A stretch of DNA of 64,000 nucleotides from Lethocerus indicus (taxonomy: Eukaryota > Arthropoda > Insecta > Hemiptera > Belostomatidae), in assembly GCA_019843655.1 (NCBI GenBank), contig JACDQD010000106.1, positions 2,480,001 to 2,544,000 on the forward strand. Reading direction: 5' to 3'. The notes below the pieces were generated by a model. The model was not told the DNA's origin and ran no database searches. It saw only the letters and a program-made list of their open reading frames with translations. Of this stretch, positions 36,301 to 48,050 are shown piece by piece. The number at the start of each line of letters is the position of its first letter. The stretch's first letter is position 1. The position numbers and the translations under genes were made by a program.

Positions 36301-38211
36301 TTTAGCACAAGTATCTCGGGTCCTTTATACGGTCCTCACGCTGGACCTTCAGAATAAAACTATGAGATAACAGGCGCAGTAATTCATATTTTTGATACTG
36401 CAAATCTGATTATAACAATTTGTGGGTAAATATACTAACATTGTATATAGGCGATGTAACAGCCAAACGTATGTTTACTAATACAATTGAATGAATGTTA
36501 CCTGCTGGCTCCTCCTTAGTCCTGATTTCCTTGATGACGGAAAAGTCACTGTCCGACATCTTGGCGGCGATGTACATATCTTCGGGATCGACCGCTTCGA
36601 AATCGGCCTTGTGGTCCTTAATCTGTTTTATGCAGTCCAACCTGTACAATAAAAATAGGTGCGAATTTGAACAAACCAACTGACGACGGCGAAAAGCTGT
36701 GGGAGACGACTGACATCGCAAAACTTTGCGGGTCCAACAAAATAGATTGTTTCTATATGGCGTAGATGAAGTTTCAATGTTTTGAAGATTGAGTTAAGGA
36801 AATGGGGGCAAGATTATAGGTTGTCCCGTGGGGCATGTGAAACCAAATTGTTCTATTATCTCTTCCGTGAAACAAGATAAGAAGGCCTTAGTCATCTCTC
36901 GGCCTAGCGACTAGCGGAGACAAACAGGCGCGACAAATACCGTTTTAAATGTGATGCCCAATGATTATATCCTTTCGTAGCCGAATGCTACCTCACTTAG
37001 ATTAGTTGTAAAAGAAGTACCAGAATTATTTTATTCCGATAAACTTAACTTGTGAAACGGTTTTATGCGCTTTTTCGTGAGACCTACCTATCCCTGGCGG
37101 GGACGCAGCTCATCGAGACGCCGACGGTTTTTCCTTGTTCGACCATCTTTTCGCAGGCTTTCATGTAACCTTCCGGTACGCATATCTTGACTGGAATAAA
37201 TGAAAAATTCGACGTCAAAAAAAGGTACATTATCCTGTAATTGTCACTTATACAAGAAGATAACTTGTAGGCGATGAAAGCTATCTGAATAAACCCGGTT
37301 ATAAAACAAACATCAATTTGTGTCAAAAACCGGTGAATGATTTTCCGGAAAAAGAATGCCAAAATTGTTTACGAGTTGCCATAATTTTATTTCCAGAATT
37401 AACACACATAAATCAGTGTAGACTCCAGATTTCAACATCGGAATAGGGCAGTTTATCGCAACTTTTATTCAATCGTAATTTCCCAAAACAGTATTTTTGG
37501 GGACATTTTGAACTGTATAAGTTTTGTTGCGGCACTGAGAATCGTCATCGAGAATTTCAAACGATGAGACGATTTTTAGAGTATTGCGCAATAATTCGAA
37601 AAAGTTTTAATTTAAAATAATGGTATGTAATTTAAAAAAAGTAATATATCTACCTGGCAACAGTCTGTTGATGTGGCGTTAATGATTGAAATGATATACG
37701 TTCAAATGATAATGATTTAAACAATCTACCTTCTGTCAGTACAAAATTTGTTTTAATAATACTATAATTGTCCGGTGTACTACGGAAAGAATATGTGCGC
37801 TTTTTATATTCAGTTTGGTACTTGGGAATATGAACGTCGTATTGTGAAATTCATAAATTTGAAAAGTTACTGACCGCCAGAGGTACCAGGTCTGCGTACG
37901 ACTGCTCTGACCGCCCGATCTTCAGTTTCAATACTTTACGTTAATATTGTATATTTAACTTTAAATATATAATACAGGGAGAGAACCTTGAAACATTTCA
38001 ATAGGTTACCTCGTCCTAAAGGGAGCTCTTGTGGCATGTTTTTGGATCTGTGGTGCGAAAACTCGACACTCTACAGATTAACTAGGTATATAGATTACCT
38101 CGAATGGTCTCTAGAGTGGATCTCTGAGAGGAATTTATTGAGATACTTACAGGGGTCGTGTGCGGCGGCGACCGCCAGGAGGGCGAACAGGAAACAGACA
38201 GCGGCTCTCAT
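30357..38211 (-). CDS. Tsf1: Transferrin 1, secreted iron-binding protein
   Basis: Fifteen exons on the minus strand: 38211-38151, 37190-37088, 36641-36502, 36206-36073, 35992-35848, 35627-35470, 34679-34522, 34218-34067, 33804-33561, 32955-32807, 31865-31764, 31355-31275, 31076-30997, 30805-30662, 30452-30357. All phases agree, giving 648 residues, usual for insect transferrin 1. Residues 1-17 are a signal peptide. The N lobe has the likely iron ligands Y106 (RYEAVAV) and Y220 (GYDGAL), with D73 (VDPED) at the classical Asp position, and the anion-site motif SCHTGVGRNVGYKIP with T132 and R136. The C lobe keeps D423 (MIVDAHEAV), but the matching YxAVAV tyrosine is lost (QELVAVVK), so it probably binds no iron, as often in insects. 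Role: iron transport and withholding in haemolymph. Intron 10 carries a satellite array. Confidence 0.95.
31925..32552 (-). repeat. 70-bp satellite array A2 inside a transferrin intron
   Basis: Nine units of the same 70-bp satellite as at 10, 53 and 61 kb, here in the GAACTTTAGTTAAGTACATT orientation. Seven inner units are nearly identical; the two ends are more divergent. It sits between transferrin exons 10 and 11 (intron 32806-31866). Confidence 0.92.
32553..32628. repeat. Element flank and terminal fragment beside array A2
   Basis: After the array comes an AATTTTTATTTAAAGAAAAAGC block shared with the outer flank of arrays A1 and A3, then CCTTCGCAGACCACAAAACTGGTATT. The latter is the outer end of the hammerhead terminal repeat. 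The ribozyme part is deleted. This marks one edge of the unit inserted into the transferrin intron. Confidence 0.6.
33086..33114. repeat. Perfect 10-bp inverted repeat in transferrin intron 9
   Basis: AAATACAATG (33086-33095) and CATTGTATTT (33105-33114) flank a 9-nt loop. It lies mid-intron, about 130 bases upstream of exon 10 in the sense of the gene. No function is assigned. Confidence 0.5.
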
Positions 38212-38265
38212 GTCGTAGTTACGTAAGACGCCGAACGAGTGATTCTCCGGGAGTCGAGATGGCTG

Positions 38266-38272
38266 TTATATA
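38266..38272 (-). promoter_or_regulatory. TATA box of transferrin
   Basis: Reads TATATAA on the gene strand, 54 bases upstream of the ATG. An initiator-like TCACTC follows about 25 bases downstream, so the 5' leader would be short (roughly 30 bases). Confidence 0.65.
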
Positions 38273-38357
38273 GGGTGACGACGGAGGGGAGTTGAGTGGT
38301 GGGGGAGCCGGTGCCGGCTCCGGGACCCCGGGGAGTAGGGAGGTCGTGCCCCACAGA

Positions 38358-38367
38358 GGGGATTCCC
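38358..38367. promoter_or_regulatory. Palindromic kappa-B (Rel/NF-kB) site upstream of transferrin
   Basis: GGGGATTCCC matches the Rel consensus GGGRNWYYCC on the plus strand and, as GGGAATCCCC, on the gene strand. It lies 85 bp upstream of the TATA box. Transferrin 1 is induced by infection in many insects through Toll/IMD signalling, so this site is well placed to drive it. Confidence 0.6.
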
Positions 38368-38369
38368 GC

Positions 38370-39680
38370 ACTCGGACCACCTCCTCTATCCTATCTCCAT
38401 CTCCCCGTCATGACCTCCCGGGGTGGGGGTCACGCCAATACTCTCCGCACCCGGAGAACTTCCAGAAACTTCTATACCACTTCGTCCTCATCCCCGCTAG
38501 AGAGATACCATCGATTCAGAGGCCGAAATCGTCCTTCAAATAGTCTGCTTACCGTATTTCAACTTCCGCCCCCTCTCGCTGGTTTTACTATTTTTATAAT
38601 ATCTATGTGGCCTGCGACCGTTTGGAATACCGTATTTTTCTCGATCTCTCCTGTCCCCTCTCGCCGGTTTAATATTTTGCTATCGGCAGAAGTTCGAGAA
38701 GACTAAGCTAGTCCAAACCCTCGAAGACGACATAGCAAGTATTATAGTCCGTTTACTTTTCGGGGGTATTTGTACGCAAGCGCGTACAGTCGAAGTATTG
38801 TTTTAGTGAAATCATTTGTGTAAACAATAAAATATCTAACTGACATTCCGCCGTTAGCTCAAGTCGAAATGGGTGCAAATTTGAACGGAGTGCATTTTTT
38901 TTAACGCGTAATATCGGATAATCTGGGTTATGCGACCCTCTTTTGATTCAATTGTTCAACCATTGAAAGACATCATTCCTCATTTTTTTTTTATGTAAGT
39001 TTGTGTAAATATACATAAAAGCGCGTATCGCACGCACGTTGCCAATGTACAAGGACGAAAAAACATATATAAGGCAATTATAGGCAATCAGTATTTTATA
39101 TCAGTAAAATATCCTCATTATGCATACATCATATCTTTAAAATATTTGAGAAAGAAGAATAAAGAAATTTGTAATCTGATTTTGATGTTTCCCAAAAATA
39201 AATTTTGTAAATTGAGGATATGCGTGTTTCTGTCGCTCTAAATTGTTTCCATTGAGTAAGACAAAACGAGACCTTTATTTTTTCCCCTGCTGTAAAAATG
39301 GCATGAAACTTGTGGTTAATGGTTGAGGCATTCTCGGTCTTATAGCTATGTGGACAGGCAAAGAAATGCACCAATAATCCAGTGACTAGAAACATATTGG
39401 GTTTCACAAGCTTACAAATCAGAGTTGACAGCTTGCAAACAGCTGTAAAATCTCAAGGCCGACAATACTGGAAAGGATTAGTAACTATTGTAAATACCAT
39501 TCCAATATTGTTTTTGTGGATAATCATTTGCAGGCAACAAACTTGAGTTGTTTTTTTTCAATATTGTTGCACCCAGAGTTATATAACAAAAACCAATACT
39601 TTCAGCTCACGTTGACTTCAAAATTTTAAAGAACTATGGAAATATACTAGGACTACGAGATAGCGGACAAAATTTCAAGA
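38370..39680. other. Upstream of transferrin; no gene, one old repeat
   Basis: The GC-rich promoter patch ends near 38480. At about 38510-38690 there are two degraded minus-strand relatives of the hammerhead terminal repeat (CCTCTCGCCGGTTTAATATT and CCCTCTCGCTGGTTTTA blocks). Open frames across 38290-38706 are composition effects. Confidence 0.45.
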
Positions 39681-39689
39681 TGTTTACGA

Positions 39690-39905
39690 GTGAAGATAAT
39701 ATTGTTTCCAATTTTGGTTTATAAATAGTCCCGATGTTTCGCAGTAATTTCAGCCGGTTGCTATGACTACCTTCAAACTGTAATCCATTCTCGAGGATAA
39801 CTCCTGATGCAGAAGAATTGCTCGAATGCCGCGAAACTCGCACAAAATACTTTTTACAATACGTCACAGTCCTCGTGGTGGAACCGATTTGTGTTCTCCC
39901 CATCG
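39690..39905 (+). mobile_element. Remnant of a second Penelope-like terminal region
   Basis: Contains a separate hammerhead-like array of parts at about 39804-39846: CTCCTGATGC, an interrupted AGAATTGCTCGAATGCC stem, then GCGAAACTCGCAC, followed by AAAATACTTTTTACAATAC. The form resembles hammerhead-bearing ends of Penelope-type elements, but the core A9 and the cleavage triplet are mutated. It is not similar to the 119-bp family here. A 93-codon minus-strand frame crosses it and is not believed. Confidence 0.35.
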
Positions 39906-39909
39906 TCAG

Positions 39910-42150
39910 CACCATTTTTTCAGTAATATAATGGTTTATTTACAGATACTCAGGTGATAAGCCGAAATCTATCTAATCTAGAACAACCAAGGCGAGAGTA
40001 ACTTTTCGCCCTAATAGGGGGCTAATAGTTTTGAAGATTAACGGAAATTAGAGAATGGAGGAATAAAGAGAATTAATTTATTCCATTATCTCAGGGCTCG
40101 TAGATGGTACTATCCCGTAGATGGTAGGAGACGAACAAGTTGTGCAATCGCATTCGAAGCATTGAATGCAATGTACATCTGTCGTTTCTGTCTTTTGGTT
40201 GAACTTAATTTAGTCCAATTTGAAAAGAGATCTTGTTAAATTTAGATTTATTTTTTTTTGGCCACCGAAAATCGACTATATACTGGTCAGCGGTGTGTAA
40301 CTTCTATTCCGACAGAGTGTATTGCAAGTGCGTGCGATGAAATCTGAAGATGCTCCCCTGGGACCTGGTCGACCGGGAGACCGGGGTCAGTAATAAAACA
40401 AAACTCATAAAATAAAAACAACAAGATGTGTATGTGTCTATCTGGGCGCGTGTGAGTGTGTGCTGGCGCTGGCCTCGTGCCAAAAGCTGAACGATGGTTT
40501 GAGAGATTGTGTTTGAGGTTGGTGAGAGGGGATGGAAGGGAGGGGAATACCGAGAAGTCAAAGGGGCCCGGCCAGGGCCAAGGACGATCACTTTTTTTCC
40601 GATTGGTTCGCCAATCTTCCCCAATCCCCTTTCGTCGCCTCAACTGCCAAGCAGCCCTGGCTGTGGAATACGGAGGATCGGCCTAGAATCCTGTGGCTAT
40701 TACCGGGGAACCCCACAGGGGCCGTCCCCTCAATCGCTCGTCTTGATGCTTACAAAAAGATGGAAGAAGAAACGGGAAGAAGGATGAAGGACTCGAGTTC
40801 CTCCTCAGAGCTCCTCCGAGTGGAGCATTGCGAAAAGACACCGATCACTCAATCCTAATAAGCACGGGCGAAGATCTTTCACTGATCTCTTTCTGGACTA
40901 AAACAGTCCGCTCGTGTATTCAGTCTTCTATCTGTGCTCCTCCTAAAAGTCCAAACATCTCATACCTCCGATTAAGCCCGCGCTACAATCTTCTGTTATG
41001 GGGTCACGGCCGATCTAACGTTGCTCCATACTTGATAAATACTTACTCGATAACGCTTGTGCTTGATGATGCACATGCTTTGTAATTCGCATGCACATGC
41101 ATTCACGGTGCAAACGATTTATCATGAACATGGTTTATGATGCCTATACTTGATGATACCATACTTTGTTCTAGGTCCTCGGGTTTTTATTGTGTATTTT
41201 CCCGACTAACAAAACAATATCGTAAAAATCATGTATAATGTATTATAATATTTAAGAATATAAATGTAAAAGGCCAATAGGCCGGAATACATACACTTAA
41301 CAAAACTTGTTTATAGCGTTGTATCGTTGTAATATTGTATTTATAGTAATAAAAATTATTTGTATCTTGTATCTATACTTTGTAGATGCACATCATTGAT
41401 GATGAGCATGCTTTTGGTTTTCAAATAACAATTTAGTTTTGCAAACGAAAATGTTCATATAAGATAAACTATATTCAATATCTAAGATTAAATAAAAAAA
41501 AAATTTTAATCGATAAACGCACACATCTCAGAAAAGTTATTACAACTGTAGTTCTACCCACCTGCATTATTGCAATATATTAATAACTACCGCATTCAAG
41601 CAATATGGGAGATGAATCGATCATAATTTAAATTACGATTATCAATAATTATCATGCATGATGGCATTGCAATTTATATGAAATTGAAATAACATAATAA
41701 CGTATTGATATATTAAAAAATATGTTCTAATCAAATCTTTTCCTCATCGATTAGAAACGAGTAACAATTACGTGTCAAGGAAATCAATTGTAATGTTATG
41801 TGGTGATGTTATGTCCAACAATTATCCTCCTATTATGTAATGACAAAGAAAGGAAGAAATCTGTAGAAAGGGGAAGCTTCGGTTGGGGCTCAGAAAAGTG
41901 TATTCACTGTAAAGTCAAACTGCCCTTGTGTATTGGAAGTGTAACACGGGGCCGCGGAACAGCTATGCAGATCCACAGGTCATGGCGGTCATTGACATTG
42001 CCCTTCAAATAAACTTTTTCAAAAGCAGAAGTAAAACTGGCGCCCCACTCATCAATGCACACTGTCAGCAGCATTACAGTGTGCACTGGTCAGAACAGTA
42101 TCATTATGCTTCAACTTATTTCTTATAAAAATTATTTTATTAGTTTAACA
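39910..42150. other. Intergenic, no gene established
   Basis: A GC-rich island at 40320-40860 holds several overlapping open frames on both strands but no domain or consistent splice structure. At 41040-41420 the motif TGATGATGNNCATGCTTT recurs in a repetitive patch. Confidence 0.45.
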
Positions 42151-42151
42151 C

Positions 42152-42345
42152 ACCTGTTTTGTGGTCTGCGAGGGTTTGGAATACCGAAGATTTCGTGTGT
42201 TTCTGTCTCCTCTCGCTGGTTTGGTCTTTTGCTAGACCGGTTTCGGCTGCTCGCCATCTTCAGTAGCTGTGTCTTCAGATGCTGAGAGCGGTGTCTAGCA
42301 AAAGACCAAACCAGCGAGAGGAGACAGAAACACACGAAATCTACA
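42152..42345. repeat. Head-to-head pair of hammerhead terminal repeats (perfect 50-bp arms)
   Basis: A full-length minus-strand copy of the terminal repeat (42152-42270, starting at ACCTGTTTTGTGGTCTGCGA) is followed by a truncated plus-strand copy. Positions 42188-42237 and 42293-42342 are perfect reverse complements over 50 bp, separated by a 55-bp spacer that includes most of the ribozyme motif. No satellite or coding DNA lies between them. Confidence 0.85.
42231..42267 (-). ncRNA. Hammerhead ribozyme-like motif (type I), copy 3
   Basis: On the minus strand this is base-for-base the same 37 nt as 282-318: GCTA, CTGAAGA, T, GGC-GAGCA-GCC, GAAA, CCG, GTC, TAGC. All core positions are kept although the copy is 42 kb away and in the opposite orientation. 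Right next to it the second arm of the 50-bp inverted repeat could compete for pairing. Confidence 0.65.
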
Positions 42346-42349
42346 ATTA

Positions 42350-45140
42350 CTTTATTTCAATATATATTACAAATATTATTAAATTAATTAAATGATTAAA
42401 TGATACCCATATTTTTATGACGCCCATGTATATAAAGCACACAGCATATATGTATGTGTGCTTGATTGACACCTATACTTTAGGGGGTTTGGAATATAGT
42501 GTCTGGAATATTGACCACCATTGTGCCTTCGGAAATTTTCGGCGCTGGCCTAGATTGTTTGGCAGATATTTGATCAAAGTGATTCACTGGCTCTGATTAC
42601 ACAATGGAATGGCCGAGTTCAACATCATTATCATTCTGGGACGTGAACCCCGCCATTAGAATTTGGTGTACGGTCTGTTAAAACTTGGGATTTCCGGCTA
42701 ATGGTAATTTGCTGATTTACTGATATAATCAGTGGTAAACTTTACCCGCGTGGTAAACTAATTCACAAAATAATGTTCACTCTACCACTGTAATAATGCT
42801 GTACATTTAAATTAAAATGCCCCTCAAATGCCCTTTCCATCCACCTAAAGTATTTCACGAGTTTTGAGGTAATTAGTGTGACGGATGTCATGTTGATAGT
42901 CCGATAGGGTGGTTTCGAACACCAGCGTTATAGGCGGTCTTCAACACTCGTTGATTCGGTCTTATGTCACACAGCTTTCAGCTTCTCACCAACTATAGTG
43001 CCATATTTTATTAATATATTCAGGTATTATGCGTATTGGTTTTCCCACCTCAGGCCCTTATGAATTATACGATCGAACTGAAAGTTCCCACTGATTACGA
43101 AATTTAGAAAAAACCGCTCTTTTTAGATTCCCCGCACCAAAATCCCACTTTTGGTTTGGGATCGTATTTCTTTAGTTCAATGTACACTGTAAATATTTCT
43201 TACAGCGTCGGCAAGTTTGGTAAAACCCAGCTAACAAACCGTCGGAAATTCCACAGTAAAAACCAATATATATATATATTTTTTAGACGTGCGCTGATAA
43301 AACATGTTTGACCCTTCTTCTCTCTTATCAGTTGTACAGATATATCTACCAGCACGGACGGCCTGCTGGTCATAATTATATTTCATACATAGGTTTATAT
43401 TTTGGTAATATACAAATAATTTTGGTACTATTTCGTTATATAAATATGAAGTATGAATGTATGGAGTATTGTATGAAGTAGATCAGACAGGCACTCAAGT
43501 CTTATATTTATATACTGTATTTCTAATTCTATGAATGAAAATCCTTACCGGCACAATTATTGCAGAAAAGAAATTGGAAGAAAATTAAGCAGGGAAGAGA
43601 GACAAAAAGAGAAGGAAACGGTAGACATATTTAGTTCATTCACCCAATATTTCCTTTGCTACTGTCGATGGAAAGCAGAAGAAACCTGTGGACGATAAAA
43701 CGACTCGAGACATAAGAGCGACTCTATTCCAAACCGCCTCTACGAACTGTCAGAAAACAAATTGGGCCTTGACAGAGACACTATATTTTTGTCCGCGTGG
43801 AGAACAAAGCCCGTCTGTGTTTTGTATCGGAGCTTATTCTGGATGAATCATGAAAAGGAAATTGGCCATTTCCGGCGGTGTGTCCCCCGCTGGCAAGCAA
43901 TGAGGCGACCGTCCGAGACCAGCCATTAGCGGAGCTTTTCGCGTTGCGACCATTATTGAATTCGGGAGGAAAAATACATGAAAAAATACAGGAAATAATA
44001 GATCGTTATTTCGTGTAGTGTTAATAAATCTTTAAATAGACAGTTAAGGAATATTCGTACGGTCTGTTATAATTCTATTATCCCTATCGTTATAATCGTT
44101 GTAGAATTTGTAATTTTTTTTTGTATTTCTGTACTCAACACGGCCGATTCCGCTGTTGCCGTTGAGAAAAAAAGAGCAGATAGGGAAGTTTGAGAGTAGT
44201 CACGTAGCCGTGACTCATCTGCGGTTTGTGTACAAGACAGGCTGTAGCTGGTCCTCAGCGACCATCCTGTGCGCCTCTCTCGCTCTCATGCCCCACATAG
44301 TAATTTTAGATATTATTTGCGGCTACAATGAAAATAAACAATCTTTAAACAAGAAATCTCGTGCAACTCGTATTTTAAGATCATGAATGAAATTTGTCTG
44401 AGCGATAATCTCGGCAAGGTGGCTTTTGCGAAACTTTTTCTCTCAATAATAACTTTTTTAAGTTTTTTTAACTTTAAATTCTGAACTAATTGAATCTTCC
44501 TTGAAAAAACACTTCCTGCGAATTATCTGATCGCTGAATGGAACTGCCGTATGAGTCCCAAAAGAGGAATTGTTGACACTTTGAAGAGTGTTTTTGTTTG
44601 TCTAGGATTTTTTTGGTCGTCAGAGATAAATTACCTCATTTTGCCACCAAGGCCTGCCTCATTTTGCCCAGTAGCACCGTATTAGGACCAGTGTTGGTTG
44701 TTTCATTTTAAGAGATAATGCTTTAAATTAAATTAAAATTTATTAAACCTTTTAATACACGTGACAAAAATAAAAAAGTTATAACAGTGAGGAATCTTCC
44801 TGAAAGCGAATTGACACGCTTGATCGGTAATACAATCGAACTTACAAATAAATATGAATGTTAATAAAACGTAGAATTGGAACGAAGACGGTTCAAAACA
44901 AAAAACTTTGAGCTTCATACACACCGTCAACTGTTCACAGCCTTCTGTACCAATCGGTTTATATATATGGTGTAAAAATATATTTATTATATGTAAAACA
45001 TAGAAAATAGCGAATGTTTTATTCGTACAAAATGTTTTAGATTCTTTTGCGTAGCTTATATAGCGCGGTGAGCTACTAGGCTGGTATGCGCAATATTATA
45101 AATTTGAATTATCATCATAAACATAATTAGATTAATTACC
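42350..45140. other. Intergenic, no gene recognised
   Basis: AT-rich with a short TA run at 43266-43280. No exon with splice context or domain was seen. No promoter for a flanking gene is expected here, since transferrin points away and the CRAL-TRIO gene ends at 45202. Confidence 0.45.
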
Positions 45141-45148
45141 CCTAACAA

Positions 45149-45154
45149 TTTATT
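45149..45154 (-). terminator. Poly(A) signal of the CRAL-TRIO gene
   Basis: TTTATT on the given strand, AATAAA on the gene strand, 48 bases past the stop codon. Confidence 0.5.
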
Positions 45155-45201
45155 ATAAAAACCAGCGGTCGAATAAAGTTGTATACAGTTATGTCGTATA
45201 T

Positions 45202-47534
45202 TTAATCGATGGTTAACTGTTTGAAGGACCCTTCGACTCCGAAGAGATCGTCGTGCGTCTTCGGCTTTCCGGGGCGAGCCGCCTCGTTCGCTTTGATTTC
45301 CTCCTGGGACAAGAACCAGTCCCTGTAGCTCAACATTTTTTCGTACCATTGTTCTGGAAATCATAAAATGAAACTTAGATAATGTCGTAAGTAACGAATA
45401 TACTGATGATTTATTACAAATAATCGTGGTTAGTCCGACACGAGTAAGTATCTCACTGATGTAACACTTTCGGAGTGCTACTGATGATAGTGAAAATAGG
45501 CTAGTGGAGGCGGAAGAACCAAGAGTTATGAATTGAAAAGTGCTTGTATTTCTACAAATATCTATCTGTATAGTTAATAGCGGCAATTATAACTCAACAG
45601 CGCAACTCAATTAAACATTTAGCAATCGTAGAATTGTCTAGAAATCACGTCTCGTTGATTTTAATATATTTTAACTACTCTGGTCTAAACGGGTCTGTGT
45701 GATTTACGGCGCTAACACACACGAACGCACACACACATAACTGTGACTCATTTGTTGTTTCACCTTCCCCCTTTCGCTCGTCCCAGGAACGAAGAGAAGG
45801 TCGTTCATTAGAGGAGATAAAAAATACAAAAATATGCCAAGCAGTCTCTAAACCAGTACAAATCGGTTCGGACTAAGATTTAAAAACGGATAGAAAAAAA
45901 TTCAACTTACACAATTCTGATTTAGTACCTTGAAAATTAATTTTAAGTAGTTCCATAAATGCGTAATTCTAGGCTATCGCGTTCAGTAATACTAACGGGG
46001 TTAGGATTACATTTTGGAACATTGACTCTGTCCTTCCTTAAATTTATTTTTATTACTGAACAATATTCCTCCCACAACATATTGACTAGTTAATGTGACA
46101 GGAATACGCTGAGTAGTATATGACGTCGTATATTTGAATATTCATTAGAGCGCTCTGAACGACTCCAGACGTGAAATATCTCCCGATCCAGCAACCCACG
46201 ATTATCGATTGTTTCCTGATATCGCGGGTGCCAAAAATATTGTTCTCAATCTGGGGAAACATTCCACGTGATGGATACCACAGATTAAGATTACATGTAG
46301 TCTTTTTCACTTTGTAGTCAAATTTGATAAAAACCCTTATGAAATGAGTTTTTGCCTCTTAAATTCAGGGCCCATATCTTTTTCCAGATTTATCATTCTT
46401 ACTGTTTATATCGCCGCATTTGCCCGAGGTGCCTCCGTACTCTTCGGGCAGAACGTCTTTCGGTACGAACTTGTAGAGAGATTCCAAATCGGTGTGGACG
46501 TGGATCTGAAATGATTACACGAATAAATAAATAAGACGTAGATAAATGAAACACGATGGGGGATAAAGACAATCAAATTGGTAAACCGAAGAGAATGTTA
46601 CCCTGTTTCTAATTTTTTCCTTCAGGAACGGCTTGACAAAATTGATTATTGTATCGACGAGCGGTGTAACGTTCACGACATGCACTTCCTTCAGTCTCAC
46701 GGGGTAGGCTTCCTGCAAATAAAATGCAGTTTTATTTCAACGAGAAAATAGTTTAAAACTCGGAATTCACCGTAGTCGTGTCAATAAATAAAATTACCTG
46801 AGCGCATACGAGGAACTTCTTGACGAGGGTGGGCGTGAATTTGGAAAAGTTCTGGGCGAAATTGTTGGCCGTGGCGATGGCGGCGTCGAAGACGTAACAG
46901 TCGCCCGCGACACCCTGAACCTCCTCCTTCAGCCGGATGTCGGCTATCATGAAACAGGCCTTCATGGCGTCCGGAACTGGGGGCAGAATGACCGAGCCCC
47001 CGGGGCTAGAGCCGGCCATACGCATCACCACCACCCGCAGTCCGCTCGGAGTTACCTTGGGCAAAGGCGGCATGTCACTGCAACAACAACAAGTTTCCAA
47101 ACCTCTAGCCTCAAAATGGCTTTGAACCCATCACTAATTAAAAACTTTTCCACTTACACTGCTTCCATTACCGCTTTTATTTCCGGCTTGGCCGGGTCTC
47201 TGTTGCTGAAGAACTCCGGCACCGCCGTCCTCATTGTAAAGAACATGTCCAACTTCTTCTTGGTCTTCTCCAGCGAAAATTTGCACCCGCGCAAGAAGGT
47301 CAACACACGACCGGGATCTGCGAGCAATTATGGTCATAAACTGATTGAACGCTCAGCATTGGCAAGAGGAGGTCGGAATAAGGGCGGTAAGTTACCGTCG
47401 AACGGCGGGAGATGTGGCTGCCGGAGGAGCCACTGCAGGATGTGCTCCAGATCCTGGTCCCTGGTCGAGATGTCCTCGTGCAGCTCCACCCTGATCTTCG
47501 CCTGCATCTCATCCGTTGCCTGGACCAGAGTCAT
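45202..47534 (-). CDS. CRAL-TRIO domain protein (alpha-tocopherol transfer protein-like)
   Basis: Six exons on the minus strand: 47534-47396, 47317-47158, 47077-46798, 46712-46602, 46505-46403, 45353-45202. Phases agree and give 314 residues, the usual family length. The N-terminal helical CRAL-TRIO-N part includes DPGRVLTFLRGCKFSLEKTK (about 47-66). The lipid-binding CRAL-TRIO fold follows, with GVAGDCYVFD, CAQEAYPVRLKEVHVVNVTP (about 191-210) and the closing IHVHTDLESLYKF...LPEEYGG (231-255). There is no signal peptide, so it is cytosolic. Family members carry hydrophobic ligands such as tocopherol, retinal or phosphoinositides; the ligand here cannot be told. A TTTTGTTGTAG acceptor-like sequence just before the ATG suggests a non-coding first exon upstream. 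The large CRAL-TRIO family in insects makes a precise orthologue call unsafe. Confidence 0.9.
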
Positions 47535-47639
47535 CTTCTAATTTCTACAACAAAAGAATACAGAAGAAAATATCATAATTTGTCCCACATATCACTGGAT
47601 TCAACTGCGACCACCCAATAATGCAAAGAAAGGACATAA

Positions 47640-48050
47640 GCCGCTTAACCAAACTCCTACTGATCTAATATGTATCAAAACATTCAAGCACACTAGAAAA
47701 TAACAACCACAAAACACAGTCAGGGACAATATATATTAAAATAACAAACAAGACAACCTCCATAGTACAAGTGAAGTGACAGTATGCCCCACAAGCACTC
47801 CCCCCGCCTACTGACAAAAAAAGTTATGGCGAGTAGCTGAAACCGGTCTAGCAAAAGACCAAACCAGTGAGAGGAAAAAGGAGGTGGAGAAAACTCCGAT
47901 ATTCCAAACCCTAACAGACCACAAAACAGGTATTACAAAAGGGATGTTTACTTATAAAGACTGAGTAGTGGTTCAAAACTCTGGGACGAGAGTGAGTCAT
48001 CAGTACCGAATCCATTTATGCGGGCTGATTTCTCGCTCCAGTTAGTGCGG
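47640..48050 (+). repeat. Repeat copy paired with 55110-55475, includes terminal repeat
   Basis: From ACAACCTCCA at about 47753 through the terminal repeat (47826-47938) and on to GAATCCATTTATG and TTTCTCGCTC, it matches 55165-55475 in order and spacing. The ribozyme core is lost here (TTATGGCGAGTAGCTGAAAC, no CTGAAGA), though GGTCTAGCAAAAGACC remains. Confidence 0.65.

Noticed and set aside
38292..38706. Overlapping 83- and 136-codon plus-strand frames.
   Set aside because: They cross the GC-rich transferrin promoter and an old repeat, with repetitive Gly/Pro/Arg content and no domain.
40316..40860. GC-rich frames, including a short Gly-Pro-like run at 40355-40389 that hints at collagen.
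   Set aside because: The triplet register is broken after a few residues, the donor is poor, and no neighbouring collagen exon exists.
45056..45586. 176-codon minus-strand frame.
   Set aside because: It is an out-of-frame reading across the last CRAL-TRIO exon and its intron; the spliced frame carries the family motifs.
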